Counted from the stretch's first letter, positions 1 to 12,542 are shown. The stretch: 64,000 bases of DNA from Heterohyrax brucei (GCA_028571685.1 CM053143.1:9539501-9603500), one strand, 5' to 3'. Translations and numbers: made by a program. The notes: generated from the sequence alone by a model not told the origin.

Positions 1-210
1 ACTAGACTTTCAAGTTTGGGAGTCCATTTACTTTTCTTGTATGGATTCAGCACAGCTGTTCAAGTATTTAGTCAGCAAGGGTGCGGTGCCAGCTCTTCCC
101 TGTAGTCCTTGATGGGCAAGGGTGATTCACATAGGCACAGGTATCTGCCTGCATGCTGCTGAGAAAGACAGGAGGCTGGCAGCCCCCCTGAGCCTCTATG
201 TGTATATGAG

Positions 211-711
211 TGTTTTAGTCAGCTGGGGCCGCTCTAACAGAAATACCACAGAGTGGGTGGCTTTAACAAAGAAGGTTTCTTCTTACACAGTCTGGTAGGT
301 TGCAAGTCCATATTCAGGGTGTCCGCTCCAGGGGGAGGCTTTCGCCTTGTCAGCTCTGGAGGAAAGTCTGGTATTGCATCAGTCTTTGTCCAGGGAGCGT
401 CCTGACGCAAGAACTTCTGGTCTGAAGGACGCGCTCTGTTCCCGGTGCTGCTTGCTTGATGGTAGCGAGGTTCTCAAATTGTCCTTTGTTTCTTTTTCCT
501 TTTATTCCTTGCAAGCTAAAAACATTAAGGGTGGGGCAAGCCATACTCCAGGGAAACTCCCCCTACAGCAGGAATTTACAGCCCCAGCCTAATCCTGTAA
601 CATACAGGTTAGCAAAGCCACACAATGGAGGACAGTCCCAAGATACTGGGAACCATATCCCAGCCATGTGGCTGCACACATTTTGGGGGGGACACAATTC
701 AAACCATGACA
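211..711 (-). mobile_element. Solo LTR, MaLR/ERV-L-like, 501 bp
   Basis: Read on the minus strand it starts TGTCATGGTTTGAATTGTGT and ends in CTAAAACA, the terminal layout of MaLR-type LTRs. A 5-bp duplication, atgag, lies at 206-210 and 712-716; 5 bp is the usual target size of class III elements. No internal retroviral sequence adjoins it, so it is a solo LTR. A second copy of exactly the same length is at 26208-26708, matching at roughly nine bases in ten by eye. Short open frames across it are accidental. Confidence 0.85.
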
Positions 712-1366
712 ATGAGTAAGGCATATCCCGTTATACCTGTTCTTAAGAGACTCTTTCTGCTTTGAATTTCCATTTCAGCTGAATTGTCAGTCCCCCTCCA
801 CTTGTTAAATTGGTCCCTTTCTGAGTCTATGGAAATGGCTCAGAGTGTGTATAAAGATTCAAATAATGATATCATTCTCTGGAACCAGGCACAGTGCATA
901 GAGGGGAAAATGAAGTGCTGGGAAAAGGGAGAGAGGTTTATCCAGAAGGACGTTTTTAGACCCCTGCATGATAGGTTAGAAGCAAGTCATTTAGCTTTTG
1001 ACACTCAACTGTCATCTTCCATTGGCTCTGGATACTCAAGCAGACTCTTGGTACAGTCTCCACTGCTGAGTTGGATACCTTCAGTAAACCACTGCTCCCT
1101 TCACCACACCCATATCTGGCAGATAAGTTTCAGCTAGTCCTAGATACTTCCAAACTTACTCTGCCTTCACTCAGTTTGATTTCTCAACTTTCCCTTAGAC
1201 GTTCAAGGCTTCTAGGATGTCATAGGTACATGATTCATTTGTTCTTTTGGGTCTTTGTTGTCAGAGAGGTCACAGGAAGCATCTGACTATTCCGTCCTCT
1301 TGGTCTTGCCTTCTCCAATACTTCTAATCTTAGATTTTTTAAAAATATAATCTTCTGTCTCCATTT
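712..1366. other. Unassigned sequence
   Basis: I recognise no repeat or gene here. Short open frames exist (such as 784-1137) but have no recognisable domain and no splice or codon pattern that would support an exon. The stretch may be old repeat or unique intergenic DNA. Confidence 0.4.
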
Positions 1367-1532
1367 GGAAACCCTGACAGTGTAGTGGGTTAAGTGCTAC
1401 ATCTGCTAACTGAAAGGGTGGCAGTTCAAATCAGCCAGGCATTCTTTGGAAACTATGGGACAGTTCTACTCCATTATAGGGCTGCTGTGAGTTGCCATCA
1501 ATTTGACAGCAGTGGATTTGGTTTGGTTTTTA
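1367..1532 (+). mobile_element. AfroSINE
   Basis: The tRNA-like head (ggaaaccctgacagtgtagt) is followed by a B-box-like gcagttcaaatc, the 'ctttggaaactatgggacag' middle and the 'gacagcagtggatttgg' right end with a T-rich tail. This is the layout of the afrotherian tRNA-derived SINE that recurs throughout the window. It is moderately diverged. Confidence 0.8.
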
Positions 1533-2224
1533 TTTCTATTTGAGTTTGTTCATTTTTCTTTGTTCTTTTCTCTTGTTTCTCTTGAACCTTAATAAGTTCA
1601 CTTATTTTGTCTTCTAGTACATTTATTCTGTCTTCTGTTTGTTCAAAAATCTTCGTAACTTAGTGGTTAAGAACTTGGATGCTAACCAAAAGATCAGCAG
1701 TACAAATCCACCAGGTGCTCCTTGGAAACTCTATGAATCAGTTCTGCTTTGTTCTGTAGGGTCACTATGAGTCAGAATAGATTAGATGGCAATGGGTTTC
1801 ATTTAATGTTTGTTCATCACTATTGTTGGGTGTTTCTCTTCATATTTTTGTTTTGTTTTAATACAGTTGCTTTATTCTTTGGCTCCAGGAGCTGTGTTTG
1901 CTATTTTTGTTTTTGATTTCCTTGTTGAGTCTTTTATTTGTCCCTCCACTTTTTTCCTGATGCCCACTATTTTATTTTCTGTGTGCTCTTTCTTTCTTTC
2001 AATACATCTAGCACCATACTTTGGAATTTTCAAATCATTTCATTATTGTGGCATCCATAGGACAAATTTCCTCTTTTTCATGCTTTGCTTTTGATTGGTC
2101 CTTCTACTCTTTGATTTTTTTCTGTGTTTTATTAATTTTTATTGAACTTGGGCCATTTTGTTATCTTTGTTGTTATTGTTTATTTTTAAATTTTGCATTC
2201 TGGATTTTCAGAAACATTTTCTCT
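1533..2224 (-). mobile_element. Possible LINE ORF1 remnant (HAL1/L1-like), antisense
   Basis: The reverse complement is strongly A-rich and contains runs such as aacaaagaaaaatgaac and lysine/glutamine-rich frames like the coiled-coil part of a LINE ORF1. The T-rich plus-strand frames at 1810-2251 look like hydrophobic proteins only because they are antisense to this A-rich coding strand. An AfroSINE at 1651-1803 splits the tract. The family assignment is weak. Confidence 0.35.
1651..1803 (+). mobile_element. AfroSINE
   Basis: Recognised by 'taacttagtggttaag', 'gctaaccaaaagatcagcag', 'ccaccaggtgctccttgg' and the right end 'gtcactatgagtcag'. It lacks the first few bases of the head and interrupts the LINE-like A-rich/T-rich tract. 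Confidence 0.85.
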
Positions 2225-2334
2225 TTGAAAAAATGTTTTATTGTATTTTAAGTAAAAGTTTACAATCTGAATCAATTTGCCATATAAAATCCCGAACACA
2301 CACCGCTCTGCAACTCTAATGCTTTTCCTCCCAC

Positions 2335-2363
2335 TGCCACCACCACCACCACCACTACCACCA
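2335..2363. repeat. (CCA)n microsatellite
   Basis: Repeated cca triplets, slightly interrupted, within the antisense L1 3'UTR. The serine/glycine- or proline-rich frames across it on both strands are products of the triplet repeat. Confidence 0.85.
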
Positions 2364-4331
2364 TCAGCACCCATGACAGCATACTCCTCCTTTCCACACT
2401 GTACTTCCCATATCCATTCAACCAACTCCAGTTCTCCTCCATCCTCTCATCTTATCTCTGGACAAGACCTGTTCAGACAGCCTCATGTATATATTTAAAC
2501 CAAGAAGTATATTCTTCACCAAGATCATTCTATGTCTTATAGTCTAGTCCAATGTCTGTCTAAAGAGTTGGCTTTAGTATTGGTTTTAACTCTGAGATAA
2601 CAGAGACACTGGGGGCTATGACCCAAGGGTAACTTCCAGACTCATCGACCATTAAGTGTGGTCTTTTGAGTTCTAGTTTTCAACACCCGTTTTTTCTCTA
2701 GCTGCATCAGGAATTTTATATTGTCTTCCTTGTCAGGATGGTCATTGGTGGTGGCTAGGCAACATTTAGTTCTTATGGTCTCATGCCTATGTAGACTCTT
2801 GATCATGTAGAACCTTCTGTCTGCTGGGCTTCTGTTTTCCTGTCTTTGACATCCTTTATTCTCCTCTGCTCCAGGTTGATTGAACCAACTGAGGCTACCT
2901 ATATGGTCATTTGGTAGCTTTTAAGACCCAAGGCACCACTCACCAAAATGGTATGAATAACATTTACTTAAAAAAAACCCTTATACCAGTTATCTTATAA
3001 TATCCCCTGAAACTGTTGCCCCCAGGCCCCAGCCTCAGCTACTCTGTGTTTCAAAATGTTGGGATGTATTAGAAAACATTTCAGCTTTTGATGTAGTGTG
3101 GTTGAAGTAACCTCCCTTTTACTATTTGCTGTCAGTCCCTTGACTTAACCCAAATCCTATCTACTGCCTAAGCTATGAATATCTCTCCTCCTTCCTATCC
3201 GTTCTTGTAGCCATTGAAAATCATTATCTTCTGTGCTTAAACATTTTCTTAAGGCCTTATGAAATGGTTTCATACAATATTTGTTCTTATGCGTCTAGCT
3301 AATTTCACTCAGCACAATGTGTTCCAGATGACTCCATGTTATTAGATGTTTCCTAAAGTCATTATTGTTCTTTATCATTACATGGAATTTCATTGTATGA
3401 ATATATCATAGTTTATCCATTCATCTGTTGATAGGCACCTAGGTTAATTCCATCTTTTTGCTATTGTGGATGGTGCTACAATAAATAGTAGTGTGCATGT
3501 ATCTATTTGTGTAACAGACCTCATTACTGTAGGATACATTCCAAGAGTGATATTGCTGGATTATATGATATTTCTAATTATAGCTTTTTAAGAAAGCACT
3601 AAGTCTCTTTCCAAAGTGGTTGTATCATTTTGCATTCCCACTAGCAGTGAAGAAGAGTTCCAGTCTCTTTACAACCAGTCCAACATTTATTTATTTTGTA
3701 TTGTTTGGATTAATGCCAGCCTTGTTGGGGTGGGATGGTATCACACTGTAGTTTGGATTTGGATTTCTGTAATGTATAATAATCATGAGCATTTCCTCAT
3801 ATATCTCTTATTGTCCTGAAGGTCTCTTTTGGTGAAGTGCCTCTTCATATATTTTGCCCATTTTTTAATTGCATTATTTGTCTTTTTCTTGCTGATGCTT
3901 TACAGCACCTTATAGGCTATAGACATTAGATGCTGAGTAGATTCATGGTAGCCAAAAAGTCTTTCCCCATCAGTAGATAGTCTTTTTAATCTTCAGGTAA
4001 AGTCTTTGGGTGAGTATAAGCGTTTGACTTTTAGGAGTTCCAGTTATCTATCTTCTCTTCTGGTGCTTTTGCATTGCTAGGCTTCTTCCCTTTTCATACC
4101 ATTGGAATTTGTTTTGGGATTGCATTTTATCTATAGAATGCTTTGCTTAGGATAAACATTTTCATGATGTCAAGTCTTCCTATACTTGAGCAAAGTATGT
4201 TTCTCCACTTATGGAAGCCTCTTTTGGTTTCTTGTAGTAAAATCTTGTAATTTTCTTTGTATAGGTCTTTTATGCATCGAGTTAGATTTATTCCTAGTTA
4301 TTTTATCTTGGGGGCTATTGTAAATTGTAAC

Positions 4332-4880
4332 TGTTAAGTCTCGCGGGTCTGGATTGTCTGCAGCTGATCAGTTGGGCCTCACGGGTCTGTACCACCCGAG
4401 CTGATCAGTTGAGTCCTGTGGATCTATACCACCCTTGACTGATCTATGCTGGTGAAGAATGCCACACAGAAGACACTGGTGTTGAGGAGGAGAACTGGTA
4501 TCTCTAATGCCCCAAACTCTAATTTGGGTGTTATAAGGCTTGTATTTATCTAGCAAACTGAATAGGTATATGTGCAGGAAAACAGGTATTAAGTTGAATA
4601 AGGTTTTAGGGAATTTCCTCCCAAGGCAAACTTGGGCCTTCTATCTAACCAGTTTAACAAAGGACACTTCCTCAGGTAAATCTACCTTTCGAGGAGGAAA
4701 GCATGTAGACCTGGGCTCGAGTACAAAGATCACATTCAGTGGGCCAGACCCATTGTTTGTGAGGGTCTGATGTCATGCATTCCAGCTGTTTGTGGCTGTT
4801 AGTCATTCACTCATTCACAAGCTCACAAGCCCCATACCTAGGCCACAATGCTTGTCCTAAGCTTGTCCATGTTTCTCACA
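4332..4880. mobile_element. Solo LTR, family not recognised, 549 bp
   Basis: The element starts TGTTAAGTC and ends TTTCTCACA, and is flanked by the 5-bp duplication gtaac (4327-4331 and 4881-4885). L1 ORF2 sequence resumes on the far side, so the insertion is younger than the L1. Its left part holds three imperfect repeats of about 40 bp centred on gctgatcagttg or tgactgatc and accaccc, as is common in LTR U3 regions. A minus orientation is slightly favoured because cttataa and gataaata occur on that strand. The base composition (CpG-containing gcgggtctgg) differs from the AT-rich L1 around it. Confidence 0.8.
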
Positions 4881-5102
4881 GTAACAATTTAGTGATTTCT
4901 TCTTTGATGGTCTCTTTGTTGGTGTAAGAAAATTCAATTGATATATGTATGTTTATCTTATGTCCTGATACTTTGCTGAACTTTTTTATTAGTACCAGTA
5001 ACCTTTTTTTTATTATTTTGTAGGGTTTTCTGTGTATAAGATCATATCATCTGCAAGTAGAGATACTTCTACTTCTTCCTTACCAATCTGGATGCACTTT
5101 AT

Positions 5103-7160
5103 TTATCTTGTCTGTTTTCTGTGACTTGAACTTATAGGACAATGTTGAATAAGAGGGGTGACACTGTGTATCCTTCCTGCTCTCCAGTGGAATGCTTTCA
5201 GACTCTCACCTTTTAGGATGATGTTGGCTGCTGGCATTGCATAAAACCTAACCCAGTGCCGCTGAGTCAGATCCTTTATTATGTTGAAGGATTTCTCTTC
5301 TATTCCTGTTTGGCTGAGAGTTTTTAACATAAATCCGAGTTAAATTTTGTCAAATGCTTATTCTTCATCAATTGATGAAATCAAGTTGTTCCTGTCTTTT
5401 GTTTTATATACATGGTTGATTATTTTTCTAATATTGACCCATCCCTACATCCCTAATACAAATCCTTCTTGGTCATGTTGAATTCTTTTATTTTTTCATA
5501 TGTTGTTGAATTCTATTGACTAGAATTTTGTTGAGGAAGTTTCCATGTAAGTTCATGAGAAACCTTGGTCTATAATTTTTTTTTTGTCACCTTCGACTTG
5601 ATGGCACTTGGCTTTGACTTATTTGTTTTGGGTATCAGGGTTATACTGGCTTTGTAGAATGAATTTGGGACTATTTCATTGTTTTCTATGATCTGGAATA
5701 TCTTTAGTAATAGTTGTGTTAACTCTTATCTAAAAGTTTAGTAAAATTTTCCAGTGAAGCTCTCCAGGCCAGAGCTTTTCACAGTCGAGGGTATTTTTAA
5801 TTTCTTTTCAAGTTCTTCGTTTGTGATGGGTTAATTTAATTGTTCTACTTTTGTTTGTCTTAGTTTGAGTACATGATGTGTTTCTAGAAATTTGTCCATT
5901 TCCTCTATGTTTCCAATTTAGAGTATAAATTTTCATAGTGTTGTTATGATTCTCTTAATTTCAGTTGGGTCTGCTGTTTTATCTCCCATCTCATTTCTTA
6001 CTTAAGTTATTTGCTTCCTCTCCTGTTTTTCTTTTGTCAGTTTGGCCAGTCATTTATCAGTTCTGTTGATCTTTTTAGCTTTTGTTCTTGTTAACTCTCT
6101 CAATCATTTTTCTATTCTCTGTGTCATTTATTCCTGCTAATTTTTATTATATGCTTTCTTCTGGTAACCAATGGGTTCTTTTACTGTCTCTTTCTAATTT
6201 TCAAGTTGTAGTGTTAATTCTTTGATTTGGCACCCTTCGCCATTCAGGTTGTGTGCGTTTATAGAGACAATTTGACCACAGGGTACTCCTTTCACTGTGT
6301 CACATAGATTCTGGTAGGATGTGTTTTCGTTCTCATTTGAGTCTATGAATTTCTTTATTCCATCCTTGATTTCTTCTATAACACAATAGTTTTTGAGCAA
6401 GGTGATCTTAAGTTTCCATGTGTTTGATTTTCTTCCTACCTTTTCCATTGATTTCCACTTTTATGGCTTTATGGTCTGAAAAGATGCTTTGTAATATTTC
6501 AGTACTTTGAATTTTGTTAAGGATTGCTATGTAGGCTACCATGTGGTCATTTCTGGAGAATGTTTCATATGCACTGGAAAAGAAAGTATACTAGACTGCT
6601 GTTGTGTGAAGTCAAGTTGGTTGATTGTGACACCTAGATCTACCATATCTTTATCCTTCATTGACAGTGGTGTTTTGAAGCATCCTGCTATTGTTTTGGA
6701 GCTGTCTGTTTCTCTTTTCCATGCAGATAGTATTGTTTTATGTATTTTGGAGCCTTGCCATTGGGTGCAGAAACACTTAATATGGTTATGTCCCTTTGGA
6801 ATCTTGATCTTTTAATCATTATATAATGTCCTTCCTTATTCAATGTACTGGATTTTACCTGAAACTCTATTTTATCAGAGATTAATATTGCCACTCCTGC
6901 TGTTGTTTTTTTGTTTTGTTTTGTTTTTGTTTGTTTTTTAATGTTGTTAGCTTGATATATTTTTTTCCATTCCTCAAGTTTTAGTTTCTTTGTGTAGTTG
7001 AGTCTAATTTGTGTCTCATGTAGGTAGCATATAATTGGGTCATTTTGTTTGTTTGTTTTTTAATCAAGTCTACTACTCTCCGCCTCTTCATTGGTGTACT
7101 GAGTCCATTTGCATTTGCATAATTATTATAGGGATGGGCTTAGTATTGTCATTTTGATTT
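5103..7160 (-). pseudogene. L1 ORF2 remnant (endonuclease and reverse transcriptase)
   Basis: Minus-strand fragments match the L1 ORF2 layout seen intact in order at 24478-28800. The endonuclease part is near 6688-7160, the variable linker with the motif TSYQNLCDTVKG is at 6194-6448, and the RT palm/thumb piece (ILKGESLKAFHWRAG) is at 5103-5330. Frames change repeatedly and stops are frequent, so no functional protein can be made. The parent protein nicks chromosomal DNA and copies L1 RNA into the nick; this copy is dead. Confidence 0.75.
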
Positions 7161-7620
7161 TTTTAAATGTATTGTAGAAAATTCCTTTGTTCCTTTTAAT
7201 TTTCTTTTCTGTCTTTTTTTTGTTTATGTTTTTTCACCTTTTTCAATGCTAGTGGCTTTGTATGTGATGAGACTTCATGCTTTTCTTGTTTATTGTTTTG
7301 CTGCACAGGAGTAATAGTATCCTTTGTTTTGTCCTTAATATTTACACCAATTTCTCTGAATCTAAACCAGTCTTTAATTTCTTTGTATCACCTTGACTTC
7401 CTGTCCATATGGCAAATCTATGACTATGTTTACTTTTGAGTACCTCTTTTTCATTATAACACTTTCATAATGGCATCTTTGGTTCTCTATTTTCAGTGTT
7501 TTACCTATGATTTATTTTGTGGTTCCCCTACTTGAATTGAAATGTAGTTGTTCTTTTCTATTTTCTGGCTTGAGTTGTTTGTTACCTGCTGTTGTTAATT
7601 TTCTAATCACCCCCTCCCCC

Positions 7621-7778
7621 AAAACCAAACACATTGCTATTGAGTCAATTCAAACTCATGGAAACTCCATAGGCAGAGCAGAACTACCCCATAGAATTTC
7701 CAAGAAGCACCTGGCATGTCTGAACTGACAACCTTTTGGTTTAAAGCCATAACACTTAACCACTCTACCACCAAAGAA
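7621..7778 (-). mobile_element. AfroSINE, antisense
   Basis: Plus-strand text runs from aaaaccaaacacattgctattgagtc to cttaaccactctaccacc, the exact reverse order of the AfroSINE (tail left, tRNA-like head right). It interrupts the 5' part of the minus-strand L1. Confidence 0.85.
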
Positions 7779-8032
7779 CTTTTATTATCTTTTGTAATTT
7801 CAGCTTCATTTTTGCACACAGTTGCCAACTCAGATGCCAAGACTCATAGCCACCAGCCACCTTAAAGGAGAAAGATGCAGCAATTTGCTGCCACAAATAC
7901 TCACAACCCTGGAAAGTCTGTGGATTAGCTCCACTTCTTCCCAGATGGTCTCCAAAGGACAGAATCAACCCAGAGGCATTTGGCCTGGTTTCATTTCCTG
8001 AAAACCACTGGGGGGTACTTTTATCCATAGCT

Positions 8033-8050
8033 TTTTTTTTTTTTTTTTTC
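8033..8050. repeat. Poly(T) tract
   Basis: A run of T followed by CCCC, about 18 bases. It could be the antisense poly(A) of a short retroposon, but I do not recognise the flanking body at 7790-8160. Confidence 0.6.
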
Positions 8051-8769
8051 CCCAGTGATGATTCAGGAGTTCTGGATGCTTGATATCTGAAACTCAATAC
8101 ATGTTTGGGCAGATGTGATTTAGTTGGTTACAGACAGTGATGTAAGTGGTGAGGATTCTATTTCCTATGGAGAAAATGGGGACTTTCTATGTCTTTCCCT
8201 CATAGGCAGCCCTGCAAGGGTTTTCCCACAGTGTCCTACTGTGGTCATGGAGCCAGCTGTTTCCCTGTGTTGCTCAACAATCTGAAGTATTCTTTTTTGT
8301 TCTGCTTCCCTTGTAGATCTTCTTAGTCTAAGTACCTGTCCATCTTGGGCCTCAGTGAGCTTAAAAACATTCTCACACACCATGGTCTCTCTTCACTGCC
8401 TTCTATGTGCATTGCCTGAAAACTCCCACAACCAATCTGCACTGCCTTAAAAAAAATGGGCAATATCTTTCTCACTTTAGCATCCTTCTTGTGTTCCTTG
8501 TTTGAGGGTATTGCCTAGCCTTGTCCTACAATAGGTGTGATGAGCAAGTGCTCCAGGTGTTGGCAGCTAGGTTTTGTGCCATCCCTGCTCTTTCTCCTCT
8601 TCACTTCAGTTCTTACCTCAATTCTCCAACATCTCACCTGCCATCAGAATACTTAGATCTCAATCTGTGCTCATGTTTGCTCATTGTTCAATAGTTGAGT
8701 TGTTGGGGAGTAAATGGGAGCATCCACTGACTCTGATATCTTGCTCTGAGCTATGGAAGTCTTTTTAAT

Positions 8770-9810
8770 GTTACACAGTATATACAATAAGCATTAAGGC
8801 AAGGAAAAGAAGGCTTAGATTTATTTAAATAAGGGAAATATTTGCATTTGTAAGATTAAAACATCATTAAAAACAATATCAAAACAAAAACTCAACAGAC
8901 TATGTGGTACAAAATCCAGTTATGATTTCTCAACATTCTCCTGAAAGCACATGACTAAACTACAGCTGCTTAAGAAGCTGGATACAGAGCTAACCACAAG
9001 AGACATTCACTCCTCTAAAATAACAGAAAAATGGACAAGAGACAGAAAATAGTCAAATACAACCTTAGATATTGATTGTATACTAACTTTTTAAGAACAT
9101 TCTACTTTTAATGCTTTTAAAAAGTGTGTGTATTACGCAAATTACTGTCATGAATATGTGTGTGTGTGCATGTGTGTTTTCCATGCTGACTGTGATCTCC
9201 TCTGAATTCTAGGAGTCCCCACCTGAGGAGCAGACCCTTGGTAGTTACTTGCTACACAGCACCCTCTGGTGGCAAATTCTGCATATTTCAGACACACCGC
9301 CTCTGGGTTCTCTAGACACACTCAAGGCCGTCCCTAGAAGTGTCAACTCAATGGAAAATAAGTATACTGGCACTCTTTAGGAACACTTAACTAAAGTCAA
9401 GCTTAAGCTGTTGCTTAATTATCCGGTATTCCTAATGTGTGGTTCCTATGTGGCTAAATGGAGTAATGTGTGGACAAATTGATTCTAAATAGCAATAATT
9501 CTGAGTCTACATGACATTTCAGTTTTCCAAGTCTTATTCATATACATCAGTGTACAAGATGGGTATGAATGTTGTGCCTTTGCTACAATTTCAAACTGAT
9601 ACTAAGGTTCAAGAAATCATGCTCACAAAATTTAAAAACATAAAAGAAAAGATACAGTTGAAGCCAAATATAGAATTTCTGTTTCTAAACTCTTGCTTTC
9701 TTTACAACAAGCCAGCTCCCCTATGCGTAGGGTGAGATGAAGTCGTTTCAGTTGAGGGCAGAGTGAAGCTATAACAAGAAACAATCTTTTGAATTACAAC
9801 TTCAGTAAGA
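8770..9810. other. Unassigned AT-rich sequence
   Basis: No gene or recognisable repeat. It contains a short TG-rich microsatellite near 9158-9178 and otherwise mixed AT-rich sequence. The frame at 9511-9735 has no recognisable domain. Confidence 0.4.
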
Positions 9811-9814
9811 TGTT

Positions 9815-10165
9815 ATTTGCAATCAAGCTGGTTCTGATTCATGACAACCTTATGTACAACAGAACAAAATGTTTCTGGGCCCTGCACCATCTTCATGATA
9901 ATTGGTATATTTAAGTCCCTCATTGTGACTGTGGGTCAAACCATCCTATTGTAGGCTTCCCTTGTTTTGCTGAACCCCAACTTTACCAAACATGATGTTG
10001 TTTTCTAGCACTTAGTCTTTCCTAATGCCAGGTCCAAAGTAAGCAGGCTGAACTCTCTGGGTCTTCACTTCTAAAAAGCAATCTTATATTTCTTCTAAGA
10101 CTAATTTGTTCATTCTTTTGGTGGTCCATAGTATATTCAATGTTCTTCACCAACACTGCATGGGT
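9815..10165 (-). mobile_element. RTE (BovB-like) LINE 3' fragment, antisense
   Basis: The segment aligns by eye with the antisense RTE 3' ends at 38973 and 43642: 'ttctgattcatgacaacc', 'caacagaacaaaa', 'ctgcaccatcttcatgat', 'ggtccatagtatattcaatg' and 'ttcttcaccaaca' occur in the same order. It is 5'-truncated and among the most diverged RTE pieces in the window. The sequence after 10165 no longer matches RTE. Confidence 0.65.
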
Positions 10166-10169
10166 CAGG

Positions 10170-12090
10170 AAGATAATAGTCCTAAATTTCCTGGTTAGAA
10201 TCTGTAGGAAATCTCAACAACCTTGAGTAGAAACACTAACACACTCTTGATGTTCAGTACAAGGCTGCTGTTTTCCTGGAACTATATTTACATGTACAGA
10301 GTGCCATTTCTTGTCTCTGTTTTGTTTTACTGCCTAGCCTTGGAATTTGCTGTTTATAACCTTCTTTCCATCAGGCGGTTATCTGCTTTTTTGGTAGACT
10401 TTCGAGTAGTCACTCATTTCTTCCCAGTAGATGCATTTCTTATAGATTTAACCAAAGCATGATATTTAAGGTGGCATCTCTTATTGGGTATCCAGATGAC
10501 CCATACAATTCATATCAATAAGACCTTTTCAACTCTAATATCTGTTCCAATGATCTATGGAGTACAGCCTTGAAACTTAATTATGGTGATGTTTCAGAGA
10601 GTGATGGACAGCTTTAAGAATCTTGCTTTAACATTATTAGACAATCCCACATCCCAGTGCTACACAAGATTGAAGAGTAGTCTACTGCATGTCTTACCTT
10701 CATTATGATTGGTAGCTGTAAGCCTAAATTTCTCAGGCTCTGTCAAAAAGTTTCTTATCTTGTGGCTGAGATATTTCACTTTGTGTAAAACTATCGAAAT
10801 TTAAAGCCTTTTTTTCCCCCTTTTTAAGCCGTCTTGAGCTAATGGCTATTGCCCTCGGCTGCCAGTATTTTGCTGTTGCTGTATAGTGACTTATGCTCTT
10901 AGACTGGGACAGTGAGTCCAGGAACAAAAATACATATTAATATTTTTTTTAATAATTTAAAGCAATCTTCTGGGGAAAATATGGACAAAATGTATCTTAT
11001 AATGTTTAATCTTCACTAGTCCATCAAAGCCATTTTAAAATGTATGTGTCCCAAAATTTATCACAAAACACAGTTCATTTTCTTTCCTGCAGTTACCAGC
11101 CACTGAAAATCCCAAATTTCCCTTTTTATTTATGCCATTTGTCATCAGCAGCAATAAAGATTTGGAAATATAACTTGGATAGCAAATTTGGGATGATGTA
11201 TTAGCTTTTTTTCAATTATGTTTTCTCTAGAGAACTGATTAATATAAATGTCAGTTTATTCATAAGCTAAGAATATGTAATTGGGAAGACACTGAAAAGA
11301 ACTGATATTGCCATTTCCAGAGTCTTGCTTCAGACTCTAAATGAACTTGAGTCAGTTAACAGCCATAGCTGACAAATATAAGAAGTAATATTGCCTAGAC
11401 TGACAGAAAATACAGTGGCATCAATCTTCTTTCAAGAGCCTAGCTTATAAATAGAGTTTACATAGAATTTTAAGAAGCTCACTAAAACCTGTGTATAGCC
11501 AACTGTTAAATCAAATGGATACCTGTGGTGCTGATCAGGCCCAATAATCACTCTTTAATGTCACTAGGGAGGAAGCAGCATGGTGAAAAGTATGAGGAGG
11601 GTATAAATCAACCAAAGAAATTCTGAGCCAGAGACCTTCATTTTAAGAAACGGAAATTAAAATCACCAAGCTAATAAGATCTGCTCGAGGACTTAGAAAT
11701 GTCAACCAGCAGTGTAGAAAATGTCCCCCCCCCAAGAAGCTTCTCTCAGGTTGCTTTATAAGTAATAGTTATTTGCTGAAAATAGACCATTAAGCTTACT
11801 GCTTAGCTGAAAGGTAGTATTTAATTAGAATTCTACAAAAGGGTTGATTTGTTCGTATATGAACATTCATGTCTAGTGGATAAGAAAAGAAATAAAAATC
11901 ACAAAATTTTTGCACTAATTCCCTCGCTTTATCCTTATATTTGGCCATTGCTTCTTTATTTTCAGTAGTATAACTTTGCAAACAACTTCCCCTAATCCAA
12001 GACTCTACAAAGGTTTTGCTTGTTAATGGGATAGCCCCATGAAACTGCTTCAACTGCTTATACTGTTGATATCACTGATTGAGTTGTTAG
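10170..12090. other. Unassigned sequence
   Basis: No supported gene. Several 60-85-residue frames occur on both strands, none with a domain or splice context I can recognise. Likely unique intergenic or intronic DNA with old repeats beyond my reach by eye. Confidence 0.4.
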
Positions 12091-12094
12091 TCTT

Positions 12095-12215
12095 TCCCAA
12101 CAGACTGGAAGTTTCTTAAAGCACAAAATAATGTCTCAAAATTGTTTACATCTCCAGGGCCTAACACTGCTCCTGACAAATGATAATTGCCTAATACAAA
12201 ATTGTTGACTTTCAT
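12095..12215 (+). mobile_element. L2/MIR 3'-end remnant
   Basis: The order 'agactggaagtttcttaaag', 'atctccagggcctaacac', 'gctcctgacaaatgataattg' follows the L2/MIR 3' end (…ccccagcgcctagaacagtgcctggcacatagtaggtgctc…) at low identity, as expected for these ancient repeats. Confidence 0.55.
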
Positions 12216-12311
12216 ATAATATTCTTTCTATGTCCCAATACGTTTCCAGTCCAACTGATTGACTTACTGATACCGGGATTCTGAAAGTTGCCATCTCTGT
12301 ACCTGGAATAG

Positions 12312-12524
12312 GTCCCGGGATAGCGTAGACTGTTTACACTCAACTACTAACCTCAATGTTGGCTGTTCAAACCCCGTCAGTGGCTCCATGAATGAAAGAC
12401 CTGATGATCTACTTCTATAAAGATTACCACCAAGAAAATCCTATGGAGTATTTCTACTCTGTAACACATGGGTTTGTCATGAGTCACAATCAACAGACAG
12501 TAACAAGTTTTTGGATTTTTTTTT
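12312..12524 (+). mobile_element. AfroSINE, long variant
   Basis: This copy belongs to the longer SINE type seen also at 14476 and 22056. After the tRNA-like head comes an extra segment ('gatctacttctataaagatt') before 'aatcctatggag', and the right end is 'catgagtcacaatcaacag'. It is diverged and followed by a T-rich tract and a (GT)n run. Confidence 0.7.
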
Positions 12525-12526
12525 TT

Positions 12527-12542
12527 GTGTGTGTGTGTGTGT
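12527..12542. repeat. (GT)n microsatellite
   Basis: About eight GT units directly after the T-rich tail of the preceding SINE, a common place for microsatellites to arise. Confidence 0.85.

Larger units (their letters stand above)
2225..8750 (-). mobile_element. L1 LINE, minus strand, with nested insertions
   Basis: The 3' end lies at the left: the 3'UTR (about 2225-3310) resembles the antisense L1 3'UTR at 29820-30830. ORF2 then runs leftward from about 7160, where the reverse complement reads atcaaaatgacaatactaag, like the ORF2 starts of the other L1s here. Endonuclease-like (6688-6894), linker (6194-6448) and reverse transcriptase (5103-5330) fragments appear in several frames with stops. 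From 7160 to 7610 it resembles the inter-ORF region. Continuation past the AfroSINE at 7621-7778 up to an L1-like 5' end near 8745 is less certain. An LTR at 4332-4880 and the SINE are later insertions. Confidence 0.7.

Noticed and set aside
1810..2251. Two overlapping plus-strand frames resembling multi-pass membrane proteins
   Set aside because: Phenylalanine/leucine-rich text results from a T-rich tract that is antisense to an A-rich LINE-like sequence. No start context, homologue or splice pattern.
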